From Erysipelotrichaceae bacterium (GTDB lineage: Bacteria > Bacillota_I > Bacilli_A > RFN20 > CAG-826): DNA of 50,303 bases. The stretch spans positions 1-50,303 of the forward strand of contig SVAY01000011.1 of assembly GCA_015059185.1 (NCBI GenBank), read 5' to 3'. This document shows positions 34,587-42,800 of the stretch, piece after piece (positions within the stretch are counted from its first letter, which is position 1; each line of letters begins with the position of its first letter). The translations under genes were made by a program, and so were the position numbers. Under the pieces are notes generated by a model. It worked only from the letters and a program-made list of their open reading frames with translations, had not been told where the DNA came from and did not search any database.

Positions 34587-35465
34587 TTAGAAATCTTCTA
34601 AAGCGTGATTAATATCATTAACGAGTTCTTCACATTCTACTGAATGCTCACTCACATAATGTTGTTTTAAATATTCACTAGTAACGATTCTAAGTGACTC
34701 AATAAGTTTAGAATCGTTATAATCAACTTCTTCAGGATAAATATAAATTAAATAGGTGCTTAAAATCTGTAAAGCGTTCATAGATAAAGATGAATCTTTA
34801 TACACTTCAACAAGCTTATTTGATAAATCTGCGAATTCTTGATCCACAAACGGGGCTTTAAGCTCCTTAGGATTGACCTCAATGATTTTACCCATATGGT
34901 TAAACTTCACGACTTTATTAAGTTCTTTTTGGACTAATAAAAGTAAAGCGAATGATCTAATCGACTGTTTAGGGAAGTCAATGAGTATTTTATTTATATA
35001 AATAAGATAGGGAGTAATGTCTTTATCTCTTAATGCATCAAGTGCTCCGACGACAGTGTTAGAATCCTTGCTCATCAAGAATTTGATTAAATCATCCTCA
35101 CTGATATCGTGTGGCTTATAAAAGTTTCTTTCATATTCTCTAACGATATGAGGTAAAGATTTGAGTGTCTCTTCCCCTTCTTGAGAGAAATAAGGCATAT
35201 TTTCATATTCTTTAATCGTGTCATAGGCTTCATCAAACTTTTGAGCAAGGCACAATAGCTCAATATGTGTACGCATAAGCATTGGAAGTCTAGTCTTAAG
35301 TACGTCTTTCTTCTCTTTGATAAGTGTTAATGCATCATCAATCTTGTTAAGAGATAAATAAGCACTTAAACAATAAAAAAGATCATCTACATCACTAGAT
35401 GAACGGGTTAGTTTAATCACTAAATCGTATTCTTTTTTATCAAATAATGATTTTAAATTGTCCAT
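34587..35465 (-). CDS. TPR-like helical protein beside tig
   Basis: 292 residues, all-helical in appearance. The N-terminal half has TPR-like pairs (LFDKKEYDLVIKL, YLSLNKIDDALTLI, LAQKFDEAYDTI). No signal or membrane segment. Its position next to tig and lon matches Mycoplasma (MG237-MG238-MG239; MPN330, DUF3196) and Bacillus (the TPR protein YsoA beside tig). I therefore infer a member of this tig-linked family; sequence similarity remains to be tested. A role near translation or proteostasis is possible. No Shine-Dalgarno site before the ATG. Confidence 0.8.
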   Translation of the reverse strand: MDNLKSLFDKKEYDLVIKLTRSSSDVDDLFYCLSAYLSLNKIDDALTLIKEKKDVLKTRLPMLMRTHIELLCLAQKFDEAYDTIKEYENMPYFSQEGEETLKSLPHIVREYERNFYKPHDISEDDLIKFLMSKDSNTVVGALDALRDKDITPYLIYINKILIDFPKQSIRSFALLLLVQKELNKVVKFNHMGKIIEVNPKELKAPFVDQEFADLSNKLVEVYKDSSLSMNALQILSTYLIYIYPEEVDYNDSKLIESLRIVTSEYLKQHYVSEHSVECEELVNDINHALEDF

Positions 35466-35523
35466 TTTTTGTTAGTATTTATTTAGTAATAAATTAGTAG
35501 TTTTAATAAACTTTGTTTATTAT

Positions 35524-36630
35524 CTACTTCTTTGGGTCAACAGCAAGTGCGCCATCAATACAGACGACAAACTTGGTTCCAGCGTCTGTTAACCAGTTAG
35601 AACCACGCTTCACTCTCTTCCACATTTCTCTACTACCACCATAAGTGATCTTTTCGAGTTTAATGCAGTTGAAGAAACAGTTATATTCAATCTTTTTCAC
35701 ACTTTCAGGAATATGCACAACACGTAAGTTCACACAGTTTGCAAATGCGCCTGCGCCTAAGACTTCAATACCTAAAGGTATATCTGCTTCCTCTAAGGCA
35801 GTATTTTGACAGAATGCATGGCCACCAATATGTTTTAAGCCTTTAGGAAGTTTCTTACGGTTATCGCTTGAATCATTCTTCTTAGTTTGGTCTTCGGCAG
35901 GGACATAAACAATCTTTGGAGCTTGTTCAATGATGACGTTGTCATCATCTTTGTTGTTCACTGAAGTATCCACTACAACGTGTTCCCTTTCATATTCATC
36001 AATGTACATGTTTAGTGTTCGTTGATTCTTCACGTAAACGTGATCTTTAAAGGCACGAGAATAGATGATATGAGTAATAATGGTTGAGATAAATAAAACA
36101 CCTAAGAAGATGTAGCTATATAAGCCATCATAATAAGCAACATGCTTAATTAATGCCGCGTAGATATTTAATCCTATCACTGTGCCATAGAAGAAGAATG
36201 CTGGATAAAGCATACCAGCAATACATCTATAAGGGGGTTTCCAGTATTTAAGTCTACCGGAAAGAATCATAACAATACTAGCTATTGCTAGTATAACAGC
36301 AAATATCGCCATAAGCGCTAAGTCAAACGCCATGATAAACATCCAAACTTGGATGATTGGTAAAGCTAGACCAAAATTATCTAGCACCACACTTACTACG
36401 TTATTAGTGTAATAATCAATCTCGGTATTCGCGCCACCAGTAAACAAGTTAATAACAAAGTTCACATAATGCATACCATTAAGTGGCACTTCCCCGTTAA
36501 TAATAGGAAGGAATAAGGTCAAAACAAAACAAGCTATCGCTAAAAGCGAGAACAGCAAAGTAAAGATTACTGGGGCTGAGTAACGATAGATTAATTTCTT
36601 TCCGTATACTTCCTTAGGGCGTTTGGTCAT
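35524..36630 (-). CDS. Four-span membrane protein with C-terminal BspA-type leucine-rich repeats
   Basis: 368 residues. Four hydrophobic segments (about 19-42, 88-120, 135-160 and 170-192) are followed by a polar linker and, from about residue 262, leucine-rich repeats of the BspA/LRR_5 type: LPKGLKHIGGHAFCQNTAL, then IPLGIEVLGAGAFANCVNL, then IPESVKKIEYNCFFNCIKL. The last segment (GSREMWKRVKRGSNW, then FVVCIDG) is the common closing unit of BspA repeats. A basic N terminus and an even number of spans would put the repeats in the cytoplasm, unlike usual secreted BspA proteins. It starts 2 nt after malQ. Function unknown. Confidence 0.88.
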   Translation of the reverse strand: MTKRPKEVYGKKLIYRYSAPVIFTLLFSLLAIACFVLTLFLPIINGEVPLNGMHYVNFVINLFTGGANTEIDYYTNNVVSVVLDNFGLALPIIQVWMFIMAFDLALMAIFAVILAIASIVMILSGRLKYWKPPYRCIAGMLYPAFFFYGTVIGLNIYAALIKHVAYYDGLYSYIFLGVLFISTIITHIIYSRAFKDHVYVKNQRTLNMYIDEYEREHVVVDTSVNNKDDDNVIIEQAPKIVYVPAEDQTKKNDSSDNRKKLPKGLKHIGGHAFCQNTALEEADIPLGIEVLGAGAFANCVNLRVVHIPESVKKIEYNCFFNCIKLEKITYGGSREMWKRVKRGSNWLTDAGTKFVVCIDGALAVDPKK

Positions 36631-36632
36631 AG

Positions 36633-38048
36633 TTATTTAATTCTCACACGATTCTTTCTTAAAATTGAGAAGTCCTTCATTCTCCACATGAAGTTTGGAG
36701 ATCCACAAGTTCCTGGAGTGTTCATTCTTGCCTTGTTATCAAGCATTAAGATGTCTTGAAGAGGTAAGATGGTTAAGAAACTTGGTAAGGATAAAATGTA
36801 TTTTATAATCCTATAATATAAATCTCTTTCACGGCAATGGAATCTTTCTCTAAGTTTGAGTTTTTCTTCCGCTGTTAAGCCTTTAATCCAGCCGTAAAGG
36901 GTTTCATTATCATGGGTTCCACTATAGACAACCATACCTTCAGAGCTACCTGGTTTTGGATCGAAGAGTTTGAACTCCACGACATACATACCTGGTAAAC
37001 CAAGGCGGTCTCTAAGTTCGATAACGCTTGGGACTAAGTCACCTAAGTCTTCAGCGATAATCTTAATATTTGGATTCACTGCCTTTAAGGCATTGAAGAA
37101 TTCATCACGTGGACCAATCCTCCATTCACCAGTAATCGCTGTTTCAGCATCACCTGGAATAACGTAATAAGTATCGAATGCTCTGAAGTGATCAATTCTT
37201 AAATAGTCACAGATATTCGCGAGATAATTCACTCTATCAACGAGTAAAGCATAATTATCTTTCTTCATCTCATCGAATTTATAGATTGGGAAACCCCATA
37301 ATTGACCGGTGGTACTAAAAGCATCTGGTGGTACACCACCAACTTCATAGAGCTTATTGTTTTCATCATATGTAAATAAGTGTTTGTTAGTCCAGCATTC
37401 AACAGAGTCACTACCAACATAGAAAGGCATATCACAAATAATTTGGATATTCTTTTCGTGAGCGTACGCTAATAAATGCTTCCATTGTCTTAAGACAACA
37501 TATTGAAGGAAGATGATAAAATCAACTTCTTCTAAATATCTCTTTGGTGGGTTGTTATGATTATCGAAATAATGGATTTCATAATCACTCCAATAAGTCC
37601 AAGGGGCGTAGTTATTATGAGCCTTAAATACTTCGTAGGTCGCATATTTCATAACCCATGGATATCTGGTCTTAAACTTCTTCATTCCTTCCATCTTGGT
37701 TTCAGAATACTTCTTATAAGCTTTACGTAAATAAAGCATTTTGAAGGTATTGACCTTCTCATAGTTGATATAAGGAGAATTCTTACGATAGGTAGGAACT
37801 TCGTCAAGAAGACCTTCTTCCACTAATAAGTCTAAAGAGATATAACGGCAGTCAATCGCTTTAGATGATGTAGACATGTATGGAGAGTTACCAAATCCTA
37901 AAGGATTTAATGGAAGGACTTGCCAGTATCTATAGTGATGCTTGCTAAGCCAATCGATCCATTTATAAGCCTCTGGACCAAAGTCTCCAATACCGTGGTT
38001 TCCAGGTAAAGAAGCCACAGGAAGTAATAAACCAACATTTGTTCTCAT
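36633..38048 (-). CDS. malQ: 4-alpha-glucanotransferase
   Basis: GH77 amylomaltase that disproportionates maltodextrins. 471 residues. Catalytic regions are present: RIDHFRAFDTYYVIP (nucleophile Asp), IKIIAEDLG (acid/base Glu) and YSGTHDNETLYGW (third Asp). The start SLPGNHGIGDFGPEAYKW and PLNPLGFGNSPYMSTSSKA are typical. It implies use of glycogen or maltodextrin; no other glycan genes are in the window. GAGG precedes the ATG by about 10 nt. Confidence 0.96.
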   Translation of the reverse strand: MRTNVGLLLPVASLPGNHGIGDFGPEAYKWIDWLSKHHYRYWQVLPLNPLGFGNSPYMSTSSKAIDCRYISLDLLVEEGLLDEVPTYRKNSPYINYEKVNTFKMLYLRKAYKKYSETKMEGMKKFKTRYPWVMKYATYEVFKAHNNYAPWTYWSDYEIHYFDNHNNPPKRYLEEVDFIIFLQYVVLRQWKHLLAYAHEKNIQIICDMPFYVGSDSVECWTNKHLFTYDENNKLYEVGGVPPDAFSTTGQLWGFPIYKFDEMKKDNYALLVDRVNYLANICDYLRIDHFRAFDTYYVIPGDAETAITGEWRIGPRDEFFNALKAVNPNIKIIAEDLGDLVPSVIELRDRLGLPGMYVVEFKLFDPKPGSSEGMVVYSGTHDNETLYGWIKGLTAEEKLKLRERFHCRERDLYYRIIKYILSLPSFLTILPLQDILMLDNKARMNTPGTCGSPNFMWRMKDFSILRKNRVRIK

Positions 38049-38068
38049 ATAATTAAAACCTCGTTTTT

Positions 38069-38096
38069 ATTATAGGATAATGACAAAAATAATGCA
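38069..38096 (-). promoter_or_regulatory. Candidate malQ promoter
   Basis: Consensus TATAAT (38069-38074) with a weak -35 TGCATT (38091-38096) at 16-nt spacing. Confidence 0.45.
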
Positions 38097-38132
38097 CTAG
38101 AAAAGACAAAAAAAGAGTTATATTTTTTTCTA

Positions 38133-39227
38133 TTAATAAATCAGTTTCGTTAAAATTGTATCTAAAAGCATCATTCCTTCATAAGTAGGAATTAGAGCGT
38201 TATCTTTATATATTATTAATTTATGATTAATAAAGTCGTCTATCTCTTCTTTTTTATCGTTTAATAAATCAATACCAAACTTCTTTCTTAAGGCAATAAC
38301 GTCAAGTCCTTCACTTGTTCTTAAGTTCAGCATTAGTTGATAATTGATATCGTCTATCCTACTCACTTCTTCTTTATAATCAACATAGTTATGAGCGAGA
38401 TATTTCTTAAGATTCTTTGTATTCGTGTAACGGATGTTAGAGATATATCCGCTTGCCCCTAATCCTACTCCATAATATTGCTCATTCCTCCAATAGGTGA
38501 GATTATGAAGCGATTCATAGCCGGCTTTAGAATAATTAGATACTTCGTAATGGTTAAAACCATTATCAACCAATATTTTAGTCACCTCATCATAATATTC
38601 TCTTAATGTATCATCACTAGGTGGATTGATGCCTTTGATATAAAAAGTGGTATGAGGGGAAACAGTTAAAGAATAACAAGATATATGTTTTGTCTTTAAG
38701 CTAATGAGATTATGGATATCTTTTATTAGCATCGCTTTACTTACACTAGGAAGCCCAAGAATGAGATCGACGTTAATATTATCGATTCCCACAACTTTTG
38801 CATCTTTAACTAGCCTAATAACATCATTAAAAGTATGGTGGCGGTTAATTAATGCAAGAACTTTATCATCTGTAGACTCCACTCCTAAAGAAATACGATT
38901 AACATGATAACGTTTAAGTAGCTTAAGTTTATCTAAAGATAATGAATCGGGATTAGCTTCAAACGTATATTCTTTAACTCCACTAGAATAAGGTTTAACC
39001 ATATCTAAGAGTTTAGTTAATTCATCGATTGACAATGCACTTGGCGTTCCTCCTCCGATATAAATGGTATCTAGTTCACCGATATGATAAGAATCAAGTT
39101 CGACCTTTAAAGCATCTAGATAAGCATTTACATCAAAAGAAAAATACTGCAACTTCGTGAAGTCACAGTAATCACAAATATAATTACAAAACGGAATATG
39201 AATATATAAAGCCTTTGGCTTAGTCAT
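38133..39227 (-). CDS. hemW: HemW-like radical SAM protein
   Basis: 364 residues of the HemN-like/HemW family. The radical SAM cluster motif is CNYICDYC (Cys14, Cys18, Cys21) in YIHIPFCNYICDYCDF. Further family stretches are DTIYIGGGTPSAL, EANPDSL and RISLGVES. HemW proteins lack coproporphyrinogen oxidase activity and have been linked to heme insertion. lepA and hemW are adjacent in Bacillus; here two genes lie between. The ATG overlaps the upstream gene by 8 nt with AAGGAAA before it. A heme-related role in this organism is unproven. Confidence 0.93.
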   Translation of the reverse strand: MTKPKALYIHIPFCNYICDYCDFTKLQYFSFDVNAYLDALKVELDSYHIGELDTIYIGGGTPSALSIDELTKLLDMVKPYSSGVKEYTFEANPDSLSLDKLKLLKRYHVNRISLGVESTDDKVLALINRHHTFNDVIRLVKDAKVVGIDNINVDLILGLPSVSKAMLIKDIHNLISLKTKHISCYSLTVSPHTTFYIKGINPPSDDTLREYYDEVTKILVDNGFNHYEVSNYSKAGYESLHNLTYWRNEQYYGVGLGASGYISNIRYTNTKNLKKYLAHNYVDYKEEVSRIDDINYQLMLNLRTSEGLDVIALRKKFGIDLLNDKKEEIDDFINHKLIIYKDNALIPTYEGMMLLDTILTKLIY

Positions 39228-39438
39228 CTTTTTCCTTATATTCTTCCACTTCTTTTCTTACTGAATCATCATCAATAGGTTGAAGGACACGGTCCATCTC
39301 TTCATGAAGGATTTCTTCTTCAGTTGGTTTTTCATTCTCTTTTAAACGAGGATGAGTATATCTATAAATGATATAAGTAACAAGAGCAATCGCTCCAGTA
39401 ACGCCAATAACGGCAAGTAAAATAAATAATCCTTCCAT
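39220..39438 (-). CDS. Small single-span membrane protein
   Basis: 72 residues: one N-terminal hydrophobic span (about 4-26, FILLAVIGVTGAIALVTYII) followed by an acidic, charged cytoplasmic-type tail (EEEILHEEMDRVLQPIDDDS...). The Fic-like gene ends 2 nt before it and supplies its AGGAGAT ribosome-binding site; hemW overlaps its end by 8 nt. I do not recognise a family. The tight packing supports a real gene. Confidence 0.8.
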   Translation of the reverse strand: MEGLFILLAVIGVTGAIALVTYIIYRYTHPRLKENEKPTEEEILHEEMDRVLQPIDDDSVRKEVEEYKEKDD

Positions 39439-39440
39439 AA

Positions 39441-40889
39441 CTATCTCCTATTGATTGGGGTATATACAAATTTATTCTTAATTTGTTCTTTACGATAATA
39501 GCCTAACTCAACTAGATGTTCCATACCTGTACGTGCAGTTTCATAGGCACATCTATTGGCTTGCTTAAATTGTTGAATGGTATACATCTTTCCTAAAGTA
39601 CAGTGACGAGCATAGAAACGCGCTTCACCTTTCTTAAGGGAAGGATCAAGTTCAAGAAGATGAACTTCTAATCTTCTAGCTTCTGCTTCATCAAGTCCAC
39701 GAGGAATATAGCTAATAGCTATTTCTTCAAGTCTTTGCTCTTCTTTTTCTTCATTAATGACGATACGTTTATCTTCACGTTGCGCAGGCGTAGCAGGTGC
39801 TAGTTGAGGTTGCTCCACTTTTTCTTCTTTTGTTTCTTGTGCACTAGGATGAACTGGTTCAGGTTTAGCCTCTTCAACTGGCTCTTCTACTGGAGTCTCT
39901 ACATCGGGAGCGTAGAATTCTTCTTTAATCATTTGAGTTTTATAACTCACGATATGATCAATTAGTTGATTGATAACATTTTCGTTAAAGTCTAAACCAT
40001 ATCTTACAAAGTAAGTAAGGTCATTATATCTTTGAGTGTTATTGTATAGCTTCACTAAGTCAGCTTCAGAATCCACTAATAAGTGTTCGAGTGGTAAGAT
40101 GCAAGCCATCGCCCCCATACTCTCACGTGCAATGATAGCTTTAGCAAGCAAGGCTGCAGTTTCTTCAGAATATTTGCTATATGGCTTCACCATTACTAAA
40201 TAGTAATAAGCAATATAAGCCTTAATAATTGGAGAGACAGTAGAGTTGTTAATAAAGTTGCAGAGGTCTTCCATCAAAGATTCAATCAAATTAACAGGTG
40301 CGGCGGTATAAATACGATCAATCACCACTCTATTAGCTTGAGAAGAGTCTTCCTTACTTCTAAATGAAGAGGCTTTATCATCAACGAGAATGCCATGCAC
40401 TTCATTAATAAAATTAATGTCAATACTTCTAACGTATGATTCTTTAATAAATTGTAAGGCATCTAAGTAACGAGGCAAAATCTTGCTGGTTTCATCAAAG
40501 AAATGAACGTCACCCTTAAGGACATTACGCATGCGGATATCACTATCATCGAGGTTATTGTTCTTAGCAACGCTCTTGAGTAAAGATTGATAACTTAATA
40601 TTTCTAAACCATCATACTCATCATCTGCTAAAGCAGATACTTCTCTCATCACTCTTAAAAGTTTCATTTCCGCTTGAGCGTTTTTAGAAATGATAAATTG
40701 ACAGTTACATAAAACATATTCACCTTTAGAGAATGAATGGAGTCCTAGTCCAATATTATATTGCTTTCTATAAGCGATGATGTTAGCCCAAATATTATCA
40801 ACTAATGATGTATTAAGGTCTTTCATCACTTCGGATTTAGAAGCATATTTTTCTTCTGTAAATCTAAACGCTAAATCATTATTTGCCAT
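39441..40889 (-). CDS. Degenerate Fic-domain protein with C-terminal winged helix
   Basis: 482 residues. Residues about 160-250 follow the Fic pattern: INEVHGILVDDKASSFRS, then YTAAPVNLIESLMEDLCNFI, then the helix pair IIKAYIAYYYLVMV. The active-site loop HPFxxGNGRxxR is replaced by KPYSKYSEETAALL (235-248): the catalytic His and the GNGR anion hole are lost. A Pro/Glu-rich linker (about 326-385) leads to a helical region and a winged-helix-like end (YTIQQFKQANRCAYETAR). AMPylation is therefore unlikely; a scaffold or DNA-binding role is possible. AAGGAAA ribosome-binding site; its own promoter at 40913-40941. Confidence 0.8.
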   Translation of the reverse strand: MANNDLAFRFTEEKYASKSEVMKDLNTSLVDNIWANIIAYRKQYNIGLGLHSFSKGEYVLCNCQFIISKNAQAEMKLLRVMREVSALADDEYDGLEILSYQSLLKSVAKNNNLDDSDIRMRNVLKGDVHFFDETSKILPRYLDALQFIKESYVRSIDINFINEVHGILVDDKASSFRSKEDSSQANRVVIDRIYTAAPVNLIESLMEDLCNFINNSTVSPIIKAYIAYYYLVMVKPYSKYSEETAALLAKAIIARESMGAMACILPLEHLLVDSEADLVKLYNNTQRYNDLTYFVRYGLDFNENVINQLIDHIVSYKTQMIKEEFYAPDVETPVEEPVEEAKPEPVHPSAQETKEEKVEQPQLAPATPAQREDKRIVINEEKEEQRLEEIAISYIPRGLDEAEARRLEVHLLELDPSLKKGEARFYARHCTLGKMYTIQQFKQANRCAYETARTGMEHLVELGYYRKEQIKNKFVYTPINRR

Positions 40890-40912
40890 ATTCTTTTTCC
40901 TTACCTACTAAA

Positions 40913-40941
40913 ATTATAACTAATCATTATCTTGTAAACAA
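40913..40941 (-). promoter_or_regulatory. Promoter of the Fic-like gene, small membrane gene and hemW
   Basis: TTGTTT (40936-40941), a 17-nt spacer and consensus TATAAT (40913-40918). A palindrome CTTGTTTACAAG overlaps the -35 box and could be an operator. Confidence 0.6.
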
Positions 40942-40960
40942 GAAAATTACTAAAAAACTA

Positions 40961-42778
40961 CTAATTATCTTCTTCGTCATCAATGGCGAGAATACTCATA
41001 AAGGCTTCTTGAGGAACTTCAACTGAGCCAATCTTCTTCATCCTCTTCTTGCCCTCTTTTTGTTTCTCTAAGAGCTTCTTCTTTCTTGAAATATCTCCAC
41101 CATAACACTTGGCTAAGACGTCTTTCCTCATCGCTTTCACATCAACACGTGCGATGACCTTGCCACCGATAGAAGCTTGAATTGGGACTTCAAATTGTTG
41201 ACGAGGTATGACACGTTTTATTCTTTGAATAATTGCTAAACCTCTTTGATAACTATTAGGTTTATATACAATGCTACTAAGTGCGTCCACTACTTGTCCG
41301 TTAAGTAAAACATCTAACTTCACAAGTGGTCCTGCTTTATAACTAGAGAATTCATAATCAAATGAAGCATAGCCCTTGGTATAGCTCTTTAATTTATCGA
41401 AGAAATTAAACACTACTTCTGATAGAGGCAATTCATAGACTAGATTCATTCTTGTATCATCAAGATAAACAAGATCTTGATAGATGCCACGTCGATCCTG
41501 ACATAATTCCATAATTGGGCCAACATATTCCTTAGGTGTCATGATGTTTGCTTTAATATATGGTTCTTCAATAGAAGAAATCTTACTAACATCAGGTAAC
41601 TTAGATGGGTTATCAATATTGATGACAGTCCCATCTGTCATGTTTACATGATAAATAACACTTGGTGCGGTTAAGATAAGGTCGAGGTTATATTCTCTTT
41701 CAAGTCGTTCTTGAACGATGTCCATATGCAACAAACCTAAGAAGCCACATCTAAAGCCAAAGCCCAAGGCTTGAGAGGTTTCAGCAACGAATTGAAGCGA
41801 AGCATCATTAAGGGTAAGTTTTTCTAAAGCATCTTTTAAGTCTTGATATTTTTTACTATCCACTGGATATAAGCCACAGTAAACCATCGGGTTCATCACT
41901 TTATATCCAGGGAGAGGTTCCAAACATCCTTTTTCAAACAAAGTCACTGTTTCACCAGGATGGACATCTTTGATGTCCTTGATTTGAGCACAGATATAGC
42001 CAACTTCCCCTGCTCTAAGTTCATTGCGCTTAAGTTCAGCTGGTGTTCTAATGCCAACTTCAGTCACGAGATAATCTTTATTAGCGGCCATTAATTTAAT
42101 ATGGTCACCAACTTTCACTACTCCATCTTTGATTCTTACTAAAACCACTACTCCACGGTATGAATCGTAATAACTATCAAAGATAAGAGCCTTGAGGGGT
42201 TTAGATGCATCACCACTAGGAGCAGGAATATATTTAATAATTGCTTCAAGTAGATCATGCACTCCTACACCTGTCTTCGCACTAATTTCTATTGCGTGAT
42301 CGGCAGGGATACCAATTCGATCTTCAATTTCTTTCTTTACCACTTCTGGCTGAGCGCTTGGTAAATCAATTTTATTGATTACTGGTAAGATTTCTAATTC
42401 ATTATCAACAGCGAGATAACAGTTCGCGAGAGTTTGAGCTTCTACTCCTTGAGTCGCGTCCACCACTAAAATCGCACCTTCACAAGCTGCTAAAGAACGT
42501 GATACTTCGTATGTGAAGTCAACATGCCCAGGAGTGTCTATGAGATTAAATAGATAATCTTCACCATTATCTGCTTTATAAGCAAGAGTAACGGCATTAA
42601 GTTTAATGGTGATACCTCTTTCTCTTTCTAAATCCATAGAATCGAGAATTTGATCAACCATCTCCCTTTCTTCCACCGCTCCGGTCTGCTCTAAAATACG
42701 GTCAGCAAGAGTTGACTTTCCATGATCAATATGGGCAACAATAGAGAAATTACGTATTTTTTCTTGCTTATATTCCAT
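40961..42778 (-). CDS. lepA: Elongation factor 4 (LepA)
   Basis: Ribosome-associated translational GTPase. 605 residues: G1 [16 protein letters not shown]2/G3 [12 protein letters not shown] and [13 protein letters not shown]4 NKIDLP, then EF-G-like domains and the LepA-specific C-terminal domain ([20 protein letters not shown]). It follows the nuclease-helicase gene by 22 nt. No Shine-Dalgarno site is visible before the ATG. Confidence 0.98.
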   Translation of the reverse strand: MEYKQEKIRNFSIVAHIDHGKSTLADRILEQTGAVEEREMVDQILDSMDLERERGITIKLNAVTLAYKADNGEDYLFNLIDTPGHVDFTYEVSRSLAACEGAILVVDATQGVEAQTLANCYLAVDNELEILPVINKIDLPSAQPEVVKKEIEDRIGIPADHAIEISAKTGVGVHDLLEAIIKYIPAPSGDASKPLKALIFDSYYDSYRGVVVLVRIKDGVVKVGDHIKLMAANKDYLVTEVGIRTPAELKRNELRAGEVGYICAQIKDIKDVHPGETVTLFEKGCLEPLPGYKVMNPMVYCGLYPVDSKKYQDLKDALEKLTLNDASLQFVAETSQALGFGFRCGFLGLLHMDIVQERLEREYNLDLILTAPSVIYHVNMTDGTVINIDNPSKLPDVSKISSIEEPYIKANIMTPKEYVGPIMELCQDRRGIYQDLVYLDDTRMNLVYELPLSEVVFNFFDKLKSYTKGYASFDYEFSSYKAGPLVKLDVLLNGQVVDALSSIVYKPNSYQRGLAIIQRIKRVIPRQQFEVPIQASIGGKVIARVDVKAMRKDVLAKCYGGDISRKKKLLEKQKEGKKRMKKIGSVEVPQEAFMSILAIDDEEDN

Positions 42779-42800
42779 AACTTATAAATATTAGCATATT

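Noticed and set aside
38097..38132. AT-only fold between hemW and malQ (TAGAAAA...TTTTCTA)
   Set aside because: All A-T pairs with a very long loop; not convincing as a terminator.
38133..39227. Coproporphyrinogen III oxidase as product of the radical SAM gene
   Set aside because: The neighbourhood (lepA) and HemW-type sequence favour HemW; the oxidase function should not be assigned.
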